Shown one piece after another: positions 7,899-17,315 of a stretch of DNA of 64,000 nucleotides. The stretch comes from an uncultured Lachnospiraceae bacterium. GTDB lineage: Bacteria > Bacillota > Clostridia > Lachnospirales > Lachnospiraceae. Location: NCBI GenBank assembly GCA_947053345.1, contig CAMRSM010000024.1, forward strand, positions 1-64,000, written 5' to 3'. The translations under genes were made by a program, and so were the position numbers. Numbering within the stretch: the first letter of the stretch is position 1; the number at the start of each line of letters is the position of its first letter. The notes beneath the pieces were generated by a model, which was given only the letters and a program-made list of their open reading frames with translations, did not search any database and had not been told where the DNA came from.

Positions 7899-9924
7899 AC
7901 CGGTTCACCACCTCTCTCGCTACCGTTCCCACAAAGTCAAATACCTGCGAGCACAGAATATAAACAATAAAAATGATCAGTGCTGCGATCAGCAGGGTAA
8001 ATGCGGTAAGCAGTATCACAACGACCGTTTCCTTCACCGAGTAGTTGTTGACCTCCTTGATCGCAAGGAACAAAAGCACCAGCACCCACACGTAAATACA
8101 CAAAGTGGCAAACTGAATGATGAAATACTCATTGTACGTGATCAGGTTGCTCACGATGATGATGAACGGCATCAGGATGATGTAAGGTGTCAGGCTGTAC
8201 GCGTAAGCACTCACAAGATTCTTAAAGCTCCCCTCGCCGTCCTTGATCGTCACAACCAGATAATTGCAGACCGCCAGTGCAAAGAAAACCAAAAGCACGG
8301 AGCCGATGTCCATCACCAGGTCATAATCCCCCTCGCGGACTGTCCGGAACAGGAAACCGCAGTAGTATTTGTAAATGATCGAGATCAGGATAAAGACCGC
8401 AAGGATGATGCCCGATGCCACCCACGAGGATTTCCCCTCACGCCGGACACCATAGCTGCCATCGATCGGATGCTTCATAAAATACGTGCTGTAGCGCAGC
8501 TGGCCCACCAGCTTCTTCTCCCTGACCTTTCCCCACCCCGCAAGAACCGGGGCAAAGACTCCTTTCTTCCTCTGCAAAAGTTTGATGCCCTTGATCACGA
8601 TCACGACTGCGAGAATGACAAGGAAGGCCGTGACAAGGTTATTCTTTAACCAGAGGTTGCGCACCTCCCAGAACGCGTCGGAATAGCCGTCAAAATCCTT
8701 GGAAAGTTTCGCGTATTTGAGCGCATTGTCATAGTCCTCGACCTGTAAGTATGCACGCCCCATCGCCATGTTCGCATAATCAAACAGTGTGTTCATCGTC
8801 AGTACCTTGGTCAGCGGCTCCATGCTCTCCTCATAGCGCCCGTTGGCGTAAAGCACCAGCGCCTGGTGGAGAAGGTTTGTAAACTCCGTCGGCTCGTAGA
8901 CATTGACCTGCTTTTTATCGGAATCAAGCAGGTAGATGCGGTCCCTTGTATCCACCGCGATCGCCTCCACCTTGCTGCAAAGGCCGACGCGCAAGCGCCC
9001 GTCGTCACGCCCGCCGAAAACAAAGAGCAGCTCGCCCTCGGAGTTGTACTCGTAAATATAGCCGTTGCTCGATGCCACATAAATATTCTTAAAATTGCCC
9101 GTTGTTACCGCCGCGCACTGCTCGTCGTAGGCATCCGGCAGGATCAGGTTGTTCCCGGCAATGTTGAGTTTCTTAAGGCTTGAGATATCGTCACCCTGTG
9201 TTACCGTGTAGATCAGCCCCTTCTCGTCGATCGAAAGGTTCGTCGGTGTCGAAGGGATATTGCTCAAAAGCTTTGCCCTCTGCGCGTCCGAGAGGATGAT
9301 GCGCCGCATCATGTCGACCAGGGACAGGCTCGTGTAGTTCGTGCCGAAATAACCGAGGAACGTGCCGCCGTCCACCGGGCTGATCTGCACGATGCCGTTC
9401 GTATTGCCCTCGCAGATCAGGTAGAGCGTGCCCGATTCGTTCGCCACGACCTTCATCGGCTTGAAATCGTTCTCCGCCCCGTAAATCGGGGATGCCGGCC
9501 TGCCGTAGGTCGCAGCCACATTGCCGTCGTAATCAAACACAACAACCTGCTTTGCCCCCTTGTCTGCCACATAGATGCGCTTGTTATCGCTGACGTACAC
9601 GCCGGTCGGCTGGGTCAGCTCCCCCTCGCCGATGTACCGGACAAACTCTCCGTCCGTCGTCGCCACGATAATCTTCTTTAAGCCGGAATCCGCGATGTAC
9701 ATCAGGCCGTCCGACGCGATGCACATATCAACCGGGGTCACGAACGCTTCCTCCCCGATCTTTTCGATCGTCCCATACGGCGTGTAAGCCGTCTGCGTCT
9801 CCATCACATATCCGTAGCCATCCACCGTGTAGGTCTTGTAAGGTGTCGCCGCCTGTAAGATGGCCGGGGAGATGCAGGCACAGACCAAAAGCGCCGCAAG
9901 CAAAATTTTGCCCAGTTTTTTCAT
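7891..9924 (-). CDS. NHL-repeat beta-propeller fused to a C-terminal YIP1 membrane domain
   Basis: A 677-residue protein. The start at 9924 follows a GGGGGAAGG site and begins a signal peptide (MKKLGKILLAALL... ending near AATP). Residues about 35-370 contain NHL-like blades with repeated motifs such as MYIADSGLKKI, IYVADKGAKQV and IYLLDSDKKQV. A short TPR-like helical segment (about 370-440) leads to a membrane helix near 455 and then a four- to five-helix YIP1-type domain (about 510-677). The extracytoplasmic propeller could bind carbohydrate or protein; the YIP1 part anchors it in the membrane. It sits between the two sets of permeases and overlaps the DUF5696 gene, so it probably belongs to the uptake complex. 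Function is not established. Confidence 0.75.
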   Translation of the reverse strand: MKKLGKILLAALLVCACISPAILQAATPYKTYTVDGYGYVMETQTAYTPYGTIEKIGEEAFVTPVDMCIASDGLMYIADSGLKKIIVATTDGEFVRYIGEGELTQPTGVYVSDNKRIYVADKGAKQVVVFDYDGNVAATYGRPASPIYGAENDFKPMKVVANESGTLYLICEGNTNGIVQISPVDGGTFLGYFGTNYTSLSLVDMMRRIILSDAQRAKLLSNIPSTPTNLSIDEKGLIYTVTQGDDISSLKKLNIAGNNLILPDAYDEQCAAVTTGNFKNIYVASSNGYIYEYNSEGELLFVFGGRDDGRLRVGLCSKVEAIAVDTRDRIYLLDSDKKQVNVYEPTEFTNLLHQALVLYANGRYEESMEPLTKVLTMNTLFDYANMAMGRAYLQVEDYDNALKYAKLSKDFDGYSDAFWEVRNLWLKNNLVTAFLVILAVVIVIKGIKLLQRKKGVFAPVLAGWGKVREKKLVGQLRYSTYFMKHPIDGSYGVRREGKSSWVASGIILAVFILISIIYKYYCGFLFRTVREGDYDLVMDIGSVLLVFFALAVCNYLVVTIKDGEGSFKNLVSAYAYSLTPYIILMPFIIIVSNLITYNEYFIIQFATLCIYVWVLVLLFLAIKEVNNYSVKETVVVILLTAFTLLIAALIIFIVYILCSQVFDFVGTVAREVVNRFE

Positions 9925-9938
9925 CGTGCCTTCCCCCT

Positions 9939-10811
9939 TTATTTGATACCCGAATTTGCCATTGTGTTCATGAAGCTCTTGCGCAGTACAATGAACATGA
10001 GCAGGTTCGGTAAAAACTGAATCAATACCGCGGCCGCCTGCATACCTTGCCCGGCGACATTGTTGTTCGCGTTCGCCAGGGTATTTAAGTAGAACGGCAG
10101 CGTCTTCATCGACTCGTCGTTGATATAGAGGTTCGAGGTCTCTATATTCGTCCACACCGCCTGGAAGGCGAGAATCGCGGTCGTCGCGATCGCCGGCTTG
10201 ATCAGCGGAATGATGATCTTGCGGTAGATCGTGAGATCCTTCGCACCGTCGATATACGCCGCCTCGATCAGCGCGTCGGGCACCTGGTCAATGAACTGCT
10301 TCACTAAGAAAAGCCCGACCGGCATCGCCAAAAGCGGCAGGATGTGCGCAAAATAATTGTCCTTCATGCCGAGCGTGTCAATCACCAGATATCTTGGGAT
10401 CTGCACCGCCACCGCCACGAACATAAGCGCCGCGTTGTTGATCTCCATCAGCATGTACTTGCCTTTAAACTTCAGCTTTGAGAGCGCGAATGCCGCCATC
10501 GTCGAGAACACGATCGACGCGAGTACAACCGAGAGCGTTACGACCAGACTGTTGAAAACATAACGGCTCATCGGGATACCGGACGACTGGGATGCCTTAA
10601 AAAGGTTCCGGAAATTGTTCCATGTCGGCTTCGACACAAAAATCTTCGGAGGGAAAGCAAACAGCTCATCCATCGGTTTAAACGCGTGACAGAAAATATA
10701 CACGATCGGGATCACCATCACGATCGCAAGCGGAAGGAGCACAAGAAAGATCTTGAGCTGCCCGCGCTCGAATTTCTTCGGGTTGATATTACTTCCACGA
10801 TATCCAGCCAT
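9939..10811 (-). CDS. Sugar ABC transporter permease, MalG type
   Basis: A 290-residue CUT1 permease with six predicted helices and the EAA loop IEAAYIDGAKDLTIYRKI around residue 185. It pairs with the permease at 10827-11753, 15 bp upstream, and with the large binding protein at 11766. It is distinct in sequence from the permease pair at 3618-5619, so this operon carries two separate importers. An AGGAGGAGAAA site precedes the start. Confidence 0.92.
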   Translation of the reverse strand: MAGYRGSNINPKKFERGQLKIFLVLLPLAIVMVIPIVYIFCHAFKPMDELFAFPPKIFVSKPTWNNFRNLFKASQSSGIPMSRYVFNSLVVTLSVVLASIVFSTMAAFALSKLKFKGKYMLMEINNAALMFVAVAVQIPRYLVIDTLGMKDNYFAHILPLLAMPVGLFLVKQFIDQVPDALIEAAYIDGAKDLTIYRKIIIPLIKPAIATTAILAFQAVWTNIETSNLYINDESMKTLPFYLNTLANANNNVAGQGMQAAAVLIQFLPNLLMFIVLRKSFMNTMANSGIK

Positions 10812-10826
10812 CTTTTCTCCTCCTTT

Positions 10827-11753
10827 CTAATTCTCGCTGAAAAGTCTGCCGAATACTTTTGAGAATACCATGACAATCAGCAAAAGTATCACGGAAACTG
10901 CCGCCGCGTAGCCCATCTCGTAACGGATAAAGCCGTAATCCTCGATGTGGTTTACAATAAGCTGCCCGGCATAGCCAGGTGTCGGGTTCGCACCGGAGAG
11001 CTGCACGCCGATCACGCCGTTCTGGAACGCGTTCACGATCGCCATGACCGCACCGAAGAGCATCTGCGGCTTCATCGTCGGAACCGTGATGTAAATCATT
11101 TCCTGAAAACGGTTCTTCACGCCGTCGATCGCCGCCGCCTCGTAAAGCTCCTCGTCGGCGTTTAGGATGCCCGCGAGCATCGCCAGAAAGCCAACGCCCA
11201 TACTTGACCAGAGTGCCACGATGATCATGATCGGAAGCAAGAACTGCGCGCTTGTCAGCCAGACGATCGGCTCGTCGATCACGCCGAGGTTCATCAGCCA
11301 GTTATTGATCAGACCCATCTGGTCGCCGGAAAAGATGATCTTCCACACCACTGCCATCGCCACCGCGCCGGTCATACTCGGCGAGTAAAAGATGATGGCG
11401 AGGATCGTCCTCGGCACGCTCGTCAGCTGCGAGAGTGCCCATGCGATCAGGAAAGCCAGTATGTAACCGCCCGGCCCTACAATCAGCGCGTACTTGATCG
11501 TGTTCGGCAGGACGTACTGCATGAAGATCTCATCCTGCGTGATCAGATTGACATAATTCAAAAAGGCCTTGAACGTCGGTGCCTGGATCGTGTTAAAGCT
11601 TGTGAACGACAGCCCGATCGCAATGATGATCGGGATGATGATAAAAATGGAAAACAAAATCAGATAGGGAGCCAAAAATCCGTATGCTGATTTATTCCCG
11701 TTCTCATGCCGCGCAATGCTGTTCTTTTTGCGCTTCGTTGATTTGCCAGCCAT
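10827..11753 (-). CDS. Sugar ABC transporter permease, MalF type
   Basis: A 308-residue CUT1 permease with a basic N-terminal tail, first helix at about residues 25-48, and the EAA loop [19 protein letters not shown] near residue 200. It lies 12 bp downstream of the large binding-protein gene and 15 bp upstream of its permease partner, all in one operon. A short AAGGGAGGGG ribosome-binding site precedes the start. Confidence 0.92.
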   Translation of the reverse strand: MAGKSTKRKKNSIARHENGNKSAYGFLAPYLILFSIFIIIPIIIAIGLSFTSFNTIQAPTFKAFLNYVNLITQDEIFMQYVLPNTIKYALIVGPGGYILAFLIAWALSQLTSVPRTILAIIFYSPSMTGAVAMAVVWKIIFSGDQMGLINNWLMNLGVIDEPIVWLTSAQFLLPIMIIVALWSSMGVGFLAMLAGILNADEELYEAAAIDGVKNRFQEMIYITVPTMKPQMLFGAVMAIVNAFQNGVIGVQLSGANPTPGYAGQLIVNHIEDYGFIRYEMGYAAAVSVILLLIVMVFSKVFGRLFSEN

Positions 11754-11765
11754 TTTGCCCCTCCC

Positions 11766-14729
11766 TTACTTTGTGATTCCTATAATTTCGCGCACGCGCT
11801 CGATGGTCGGCACGACATACTCCGTGACTACCTCACCGTCCTTCATGTAGCCGAACTCCTCAAGCTTGCGCTCGGTCTCGCGGTTGATGCGCTTGACGGC
11901 CGCGTCCAAAGTGCTGCGGATATCCTCCCCGTCGATCGCCACCTTGACAAAAGCGTTCGAAAGTTCGCGCTCAAGCATGTAGGTGCCCGGGATGCGCGGA
12001 GCTTCCTGGATCCATTCATTCTGTGCGAGGATGACCGCCTTATCCTGGCTTCTCCAAGGCAGGTTCGCAAAGGCCTCTTTGTTCGCCGTATTCCACAGGT
12101 ACTCGCTGCCGTAGGAAATCTGTAAGCTCTCACCGAACTGCTCCTGAATGTCGGCAGAGGACCACCATTTCATAAATTCCCATGCCATCGCCTCGCGCTT
12201 TTCATCGGACTCAAACATGATCGTGCTCTCCGCACCGGCGGAACTGTAGCGCGCCACGGTGCCGTCCGCCTGCGTGATCCCCGGGATCAGCGCGATCTCC
12301 CATGAGCTCGCGATCTCCGGCGCGGCGTTTAAGATCAGGTTGTACGTCCCGAAATCTGCGATGCCGATCGGCAGGTCGCCGTTGCGGAAATGCTGGTAGA
12401 AATTCGGGATATCCACCGGCATGTTGTAGATCGTAAACAGCTCTGCCAGCTCCGTAAAGCCCGCTACAGCCGCCTCGCTGTTGATCGCGGTATCGCCCGC
12501 GTAAGTATCGTACAGGCTTGCGCCGTACTGGAACAAAATCGGTGTCGTGCCGTGGAAATTCCTCATCGCTGCCATGCCGGCGGTCGGATGGTAGAAATTC
12601 AATCCCCTCATCTGCAGGTCTGTCAGCATTCCCTTGACATCCTCGATCGTGTCCGGCACCTCAAGGCCGAGCTTTGACAGGACATCGCTGCGGTAAAACA
12701 GCACCCAGAAATTCATCGTCTCCGGAACCGCGTAAATGCCGTCACCGATGGTCGCAGGCACAAAAAGCGCCTCATTGTATCTCGTCGCGACCTGCGCGAA
12801 ATCATCAAACTCCGTCAGGTCTTTTAGCGCCCCACGGATCGCAAGCTCGTAAGGCTGTGCATAGTTCAACCCGGTCGCAATGTCCGGCGCGTCGCCGGAG
12901 GCGTTCGCGAGCACCAGTTTATTCTGGTCCGGCATCAGCGAGAGATCCACGACAATGCCGGTCGTCGGCGTAAAATCCTCGTCGATCAGTTTCTGCATGA
13001 TCTCAAGATGCTGCCTCGAACGGTTTACCCATACCTGCAGATGCGACGGGTCGGTGTTCGAGGTCGAGTACGCCTGTGAAGTAAACGAGTAGAAAAACCT
13101 TGAGACAGATGCCCAGATGCCCTTCCAGAAACCGGTCTTTTTCGGAAGCTGGTTCTTCGCACCGTCCTGATAAAAATACACGCTGTCGATCGAGATCCGG
13201 TTGCCGTTTAACGCGTCCGTCAGGTTCGCGAGATACTGGTTGACGGAGTTGCGGCTCGTCGCAAGCTCACCGATGCGGTACAAAAGCTCATTGACATCCT
13301 TTGACAGGCTCTTGAGCTGGTTGCTCGCAATATCAAGCGAGGAAAGCGTACCGATCTTTTTCGCCTTCGGGTTAAATTTCGACGCGTCGGCCTTGATCGC
13401 GTCAAGCTCCGCCGCCCAGCCCTTTAAGGTCTCGCCGATGCCCGGGATATAAGCTTCCAGCTTAAAATCACGGTATTTATCCTTGTTTGTTCCGACAACC
13501 TTCGTGATCTCCAGCGAAAGATTGTTGACATCGTTCATGATGCGGTCAACCTTCTCCAGATATCCGCGGATCGGATCCACACTGATCGTGAATGTTACCC
13601 GGTGCGTCCCCTCGGACAGATACGCGGTGAGGTTGTTCCCCTCGTCATCCTTTAAAGTGAGCATCTCGTAGTCTTTGTCATATGCAAATGCGTAATCCTT
13701 GAACTTCTCATTTATGATCTGCCCGTCGATCTCGACATTCATGAAAACTGGGAAATCCGTCTTGTCCGCCTGGCTGTAATGAACGGCAAGGTTGTAATAC
13801 CCCGCCTGCTGTGCCTCAAACTCGTAGGTCAGCGACTGCCCCGCGTTCTTAAAGGAGGAAGCGTCAATGATGTTCAGCGCTTTGTTCTTTACATTATAAG
13901 GGCTTAAATCCGTATTGTACTCGCAGGTCGCGCGGATGGCGGAATCGTTGCGCCGATCCGGTGTCTCCGCCTGGATCTCGATAATACCGTCCCCTTCCGC
14001 CTTCTGCGATCCGGTATAGGCAGGGATCACCGGCTCCGGGCACAGGGAAACAGCGCCGATCAAAAGCGCCCCTTCCGACACCTTGAACGTAAGTGTGTTC
14101 TTTCCCGCCGCAAGTTCCACCCCGAGCGGTGTCGTATAGCGGTATCCGCCCGGAAGCAGGTATTTGCCCTGCCACTCGTACACCTTATCCGGAATGGAAA
14201 CGATCTGGTTGCCGTAACGGTCGTAGGACGGTTCCGCGTCCACCCAGAGGTTCTCAAACTCAAGGCTGCGCAATTCGTAATAAGGAAATTCCCCGTTTAC
14301 CTGCAGGGAAGCCTCCGCCGACAAAATGGAATCCGCGCAGGAAATATAGTCAAATTTCAGATAATAGACCGCTGCCTGCGGGACATCAAAGGTGAGGCTT
14401 AACTCATCCCCGATTTCAGCACGTGCTACAACACTGCTCTCCGTGTAGCCATAGCTCTCGCTGGTCAGTTCCCCTGTCCCGGAAACCTCAAGCGCGTCGA
14501 CCGGATATTTCAGGGTCTCCCCCGTATATGCCGCGCCGAATTCCCGGCTTACGACCGCGTAATTGTGGGTGATGCGCTCATCGGAGTATGTAACCACTGC
14601 TGACGTGCCCTGTGAGGATTCCTCCCCCGCCGCGGCAGCGTGTACGCGCACAGACGGCTGACTGCTGGCGGAAAGCAATACAACCGACAATACAAGCGCC
14701 ATTGCCCTTAACGGTTTTCTTCGAATCAT
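11766..14729 (-). CDS. Giant multidomain extracellular solute-binding protein with carbohydrate-binding-like modules
   Basis: A 987-residue protein, about twice the usual length of a sugar-binding protein. The start at 14729 follows AAGGGGGAA. Residues 1-33 form a signal peptide ending VHAAAAG, but there is no lipobox Cys, so a lipid anchor is not evident. Two beta-sandwich regions (about 50-240 and 250-400) resemble CBM6/CBM35-type modules, with strand patterns such as YYLKFDYISC and YYNLAVHYSQ. A helical, coiled-coil-prone linker (about 400-520) follows, and the binding-protein fold occupies about 560-900. It is the first gene of the operon and should feed the permeases at 10827 and 9939. 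The modules may hold polymer at the surface while the binding domain passes oligosaccharides inward; that role is inferred. Confidence 0.8.
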   Translation of the reverse strand: MIRRKPLRAMALVLSVVLLSASSQPSVRVHAAAAGEESSQGTSAVVTYSDERITHNYAVVSREFGAAYTGETLKYPVDALEVSGTGELTSESYGYTESSVVARAEIGDELSLTFDVPQAAVYYLKFDYISCADSILSAEASLQVNGEFPYYELRSLEFENLWVDAEPSYDRYGNQIVSIPDKVYEWQGKYLLPGGYRYTTPLGVELAAGKNTLTFKVSEGALLIGAVSLCPEPVIPAYTGSQKAEGDGIIEIQAETPDRRNDSAIRATCEYNTDLSPYNVKNKALNIIDASSFKNAGQSLTYEFEAQQAGYYNLAVHYSQADKTDFPVFMNVEIDGQIINEKFKDYAFAYDKDYEMLTLKDDEGNNLTAYLSEGTHRVTFTISVDPIRGYLEKVDRIMNDVNNLSLEITKVVGTNKDKYRDFKLEAYIPGIGETLKGWAAELDAIKADASKFNPKAKKIGTLSSLDIASNQLKSLSKDVNELLYRIGELATSRNSVNQYLANLTDALNGNRISIDSVYFYQDGAKNQLPKKTGFWKGIWASVSRFFYSFTSQAYSTSNTDPSHLQVWVNRSRQHLEIMQKLIDEDFTPTTGIVVDLSLMPDQNKLVLANASGDAPDIATGLNYAQPYELAIRGALKDLTEFDDFAQVATRYNEALFVPATIGDGIYAVPETMNFWVLFYRSDVLSKLGLEVPDTIEDVKGMLTDLQMRGLNFYHPTAGMAAMRNFHGTTPILFQYGASLYDTYAGDTAINSEAAVAGFTELAELFTIYNMPVDIPNFYQHFRNGDLPIGIADFGTYNLILNAAPEIASSWEIALIPGITQADGTVARYSSAGAESTIMFESDEKREAMAWEFMKWWSSADIQEQFGESLQISYGSEYLWNTANKEAFANLPWRSQDKAVILAQNEWIQEAPRIPGTYMLERELSNAFVKVAIDGEDIRSTLDAAVKRINRETERKLEEFGYMKDGEVVTEYVVPTIERVREIIGITK

Positions 14730-14762
14730 CTTGCGATTCCCCCTTACTTTGATTTCGTGCAT

Positions 14763-14787
14763 TTTAGATTTTCGCTACCAATCTAAA
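14763..14787. promoter_or_regulatory. Candidate operator palindrome in the transporter-operon leader
   Basis: A perfect 8-bp inverted repeat, TTTAGATT (14763-14770) and AATCTAAA (14780-14787), with a 9-bp spacer. It lies between the minus-strand promoter and the start of the large binding-protein gene. A related TTAGA/TCTAA dyad lies in the GH43 promoter at 17231-17244, so both may be bound by the divergent ArsR-type regulator. Confidence 0.45.
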
Positions 14788-14818
14788 TTATTTTTAAAAA
14801 CCCTAAACTATATAAAAC

Positions 14819-14847
14819 ATTATATATAATATTTAGCAAATAGTCAA
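14819..14847 (-). promoter_or_regulatory. SigA promoter of the transport operon
   Basis: On the minus strand TTGACT (14847-14842), a 17-bp spacer and TATAAT (14824-14819). It faces the 987-residue binding-protein gene and is probably the main promoter for the operon running to 377. Confidence 0.75.
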
Positions 14848-14942
14848 TACGCAATCGAATAAAAATTGTGCATAATCAACAAGCACATCTTGCGGCTTTT
14901 AGTTTTTCCTTAAAAATGGCTGAAAAACGCTAAAATATCATC

Positions 14943-14970
14943 TTGATTTCTTCCTTAATTTTGGTATAAT
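14943..14970 (+). promoter_or_regulatory. SigA-like promoter of the ArsR-type regulator
   Basis: TTGATT (14943-14948), a 16-bp spacer and TATAAT (14965-14970), facing the regulator gene at 15092. Its leader contains a GGGGCATCCTCC stretch (15030-15041) that can fold on itself and resembles the site at 19993-20005. Confidence 0.6.
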
Positions 14971-15091
14971 TAAAGTATCCACTAAAATATTTTACAAAAT
15001 CTGAATTCGATCCGTCTGGGTCTGTGGCGGGGCATCCTCCAATTCCACTCTTGCCACGGATACGCAGGCACGTCAAAGAAGGGGACATTTT

Positions 15092-16030
15092 ATGTTACAT
15101 ATTACTTCACTGGACGACGGGCTGGAATTGTTCAAGGCACTAGGCTCTGAAATTCGCGTCTCCATCATCAAACAGCTGCTCGACAATAAGGGCATGAACA
15201 TGAACGAGCTCGCCGCCAGCTTAAACATCACAAACGGCGCGCTGACAAGCCACATCAAGCGGCTTGAGGACTGCGGCATTATCTCGGTCTCAAATGAATC
15301 CACCGGGCACGGCAATGAAAAGCGCTGTTCCGTCCACCTTGACAAGATCCTGATCGAGGTGGAACCGGACATTGCCTATAAGAATATTTACGAGACGGAT
15401 ATCAAAGTCGGACAGTACTGCGATTACCAGGTCTATCCTACCTGCGGCCTAGCCACGAGCGAGGCGCTGATCGGCGAGGTGGACAGCACGCGCTACTTCT
15501 CCCATCCCGACCGGATGAATGCGAATATTCTCTGGTTCACAAAGGGGTTCGTGGAATACATCATCCCAAACTTCATCCCGACTTCCCAGAAAATCGACCA
15601 GATCATGATCTCCGCCGAACTCTGCTCCGAGGCTCCAGGCAGCAACAGCATATGGCCCTCCGACATCCACTTCTACCTGAACAACACCTGCCTTGGCTAT
15701 TGGACCAGCCCGGGCGATTTCGGCGAAGAGCGTGGGCTTTTTACACCGAACTGGTGGTTCCGGAACTGGAATCAGTACGGTATGCTGAAACTTATCGTCA
15801 TCAACAACCACGGGACTTTCATTGACGGTTTAAAGATTTCCGATGTTTCCTTAAAACAGATGAAGCTCGATTACCGCAGCCCGCTGAAGCTGAAGTTCGC
15901 GGTTCCGGAGGAATGCGAGCATGTCGGGGGGCTGACCATTTTCGGCAGCGGCTTCGGAAATTACAATCAGGACATTAAGGTCAGCATCAATTACAGCCCG
16001 ATGCTTTCCGACGATGCCGGCAATACATAA
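15092..16030 (+). CDS. ArsR-type winged-helix regulator with a large C-terminal sensory domain
   Basis: A 312-residue DNA-binding protein. Residues about 8-85 form an ArsR-like winged helix (FKALGSEIRVSIIKQLL, then LAASLNITNGALTSHIKRLEDCGII). The following 220 residues are a separate beta-rich domain with Trp/Tyr-rich patches (FTPNWWFRNWNQYG) such as carbohydrate-binding folds have, far larger than the ordinary 100-residue ArsR protein. Metal-binding Cys clusters of classic ArsR are absent, so a sugar or oligosaccharide ligand is more likely than a metal. It is divergently transcribed from the transport operon and convergent with a GH43 gene, which suggests it controls both. The start follows AAGAAGGGG. 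Confidence 0.8.
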   Translation: MLHITSLDDGLELFKALGSEIRVSIIKQLLDNKGMNMNELAASLNITNGALTSHIKRLEDCGIISVSNESTGHGNEKRCSVHLDKILIEVEPDIAYKNIYETDIKVGQYCDYQVYPTCGLATSEALIGEVDSTRYFSHPDRMNANILWFTKGFVEYIIPNFIPTSQKIDQIMISAELCSEAPGSNSIWPSDIHFYLNNTCLGYWTSPGDFGEERGLFTPNWWFRNWNQYGMLKLIVINNHGTFIDGLKISDVSLKQMKLDYRSPLKLKFAVPEECEHVGGLTIFGSGFGNYNQDIKVSINYSPMLSDDAGNT

Positions 16031-16082
16031 AAAACACAAGACCTGACTGTCCGCTGCAATCCACGCCGTTTCAGGCGCACAA

Positions 16083-16131
16083 AAAAGAGGCTGCCACAAA
16101 ATGCACTTGCCGCTTTGTGGCAGCCTCTTTT
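16083..16131. terminator. Bidirectional terminator
   Basis: A perfect 18-bp stem (16083-16100 with 16114-16131), 13-nt loop, begins with AAAA and ends with TTTT, so it can stop both the regulator transcript and the convergent GH43 transcript. Confidence 0.9.
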
Positions 16132-16141
16132 CCCATTCCGG

Positions 16142-17107
16142 TCAGTTCTTCTTATATTCAAAACGCGGTGTCCCGTCTGCGTTCCACTCCACTTCAAGCA
16201 GCATTGCGTGGCGGTTTGGGTCATAGAGCGGATCCCCGACGATCTCCTCGTACTGCCTCGCGTGGAACACCATCATATCCCTCGCGCCGTCCTCCGATTT
16301 TACGAAACTGTTGTGCCCCGGCCCGTAAATCCCCTTTTCCGCATCCGTGCATAGCACCGGCATACGCGATTTGGCCCAGGAGCGCGGATCCAGAAGATCA
16401 TCCTCCTCGGAAGCCGTCATCATCCCGACACAGTAGCACGCGCCCGTGGCGCTCGCCGAGTAGGTAAGGAAGAGCCTCCCGTCATGTTTCAAGACCGCGG
16501 GACCTTCCGCAACCCAGAAACCGATCCTCTCCCAGTCGTAATCCGGTGTCACGAGCAGCACCTGCACCGTGGCAAGTTTTATCGGGCTCTCCATCCGGGC
16601 AATGTAAAGATTGGAAATCTGTTTTCCCACCCCGACCTTCTCTGCCCAGACCATATAGTGCTCCCCCTTGTTCTCAAACACTGTCGCGTCAAGGGAGAAC
16701 GCGCGGAACGAAAACTCATCGGCATCGGCACACTGCATCGGCCCGCACTCTTCCCACGCATCCTGCATCGGGTTCTCCCCGGTACAGTGCAGCACATAAG
16801 GGCGGATCGCCCAGATATCCTCCTGTCTGCCCGCCGCGAAATAGATGTACCAGCCGCCGTCAAGGTAGTGGAGTTCCGGTGCCCAGACATGTTTGCTCAT
16901 CGGGCCGGACGCGTGTTTTTCCCACACCGTTTTCTCCTCCGCTTCCGCAAGCCCCGCAATGGAGGACGCACTGCGAAGCACAATCCGGTCATAGTCCGGC
17001 ACGGATGCCGTAAAGTAGTAAGTACCGTCCTCCGCTTTCATCACATAAGGATCCGCCCTCTGCGCGACCAGCGGCTTATTGTATTCAGTCTCCTTCAACA
17101 TTTTCAT
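16142..17107 (-). CDS. GH43 family arabinofuranosidase-like glycosidase
   Basis: A 321-residue single-domain GH43 beta-propeller, cytoplasmic because no signal is present. The triad is visible: Asp19 in RADPY, Asp140 in SLDATVF and Glu201 in AEGPAVL. Its short length and motif style resemble the exo-acting alpha-1,5-L-arabinofuranosidase subgroup rather than the longer endo-arabinanase at 377. The ATG at 17107 or the one at 17101 may be used; GGAAGGGG lies close before both. It has its own promoter with a dyad inside the spacer. It probably completes hydrolysis of imported arabino-oligosaccharides. Confidence 0.85.
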   Translation of the reverse strand: MKMLKETEYNKPLVAQRADPYVMKAEDGTYYFTASVPDYDRIVLRSASSIAGLAEAEEKTVWEKHASGPMSKHVWAPELHYLDGGWYIYFAAGRQEDIWAIRPYVLHCTGENPMQDAWEECGPMQCADADEFSFRAFSLDATVFENKGEHYMVWAEKVGVGKQISNLYIARMESPIKLATVQVLLVTPDYDWERIGFWVAEGPAVLKHDGRLFLTYSASATGACYCVGMMTASEEDDLLDPRSWAKSRMPVLCTDAEKGIYGPGHNSFVKSEDGARDMMVFHARQYEEIVGDPLYDPNRHAMLLEVEWNADGTPRFEYKKN

Positions 17108-17224
17108 AACCCCTTCCAGATATTATTCTAAAATACCCCAAAAATTTTCGTGATTTTTGTTGTTTTTCAACATCAACCGCCTTTTTTCTTGTGTAAAACA
17201 ACCATATCATTTAGACTCACCTAT

Positions 17225-17253
17225 AATATATTAGATTTTTCTAAATAAATCAA
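17225..17253 (-). promoter_or_regulatory. GH43 promoter with an operator-like dyad in its spacer
   Basis: On the minus strand TTGATT (17253-17248), a 17-bp spacer and TATATT (17230-17225). The spacer contains TTAGA-N4-TCTAA (17231-17244), where a bound protein would block polymerase. The half-site matches the dyad at 14763-14787. Confidence 0.55.
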
Positions 17254-17315
17254 GAGGTATATAGAAGAAATTTGAAAATTTTAAAGGTAACCATAATTCA
17301 TCCTTCCGGTGGGAC

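Noticed and set aside
7038-8649. Long plus-strand frames opposite the DUF5696 and YIP1-fusion genes
   Set aside because: His/Arg/Asp-rich composition with no start signal, fully overlapped by coupled operon genes.
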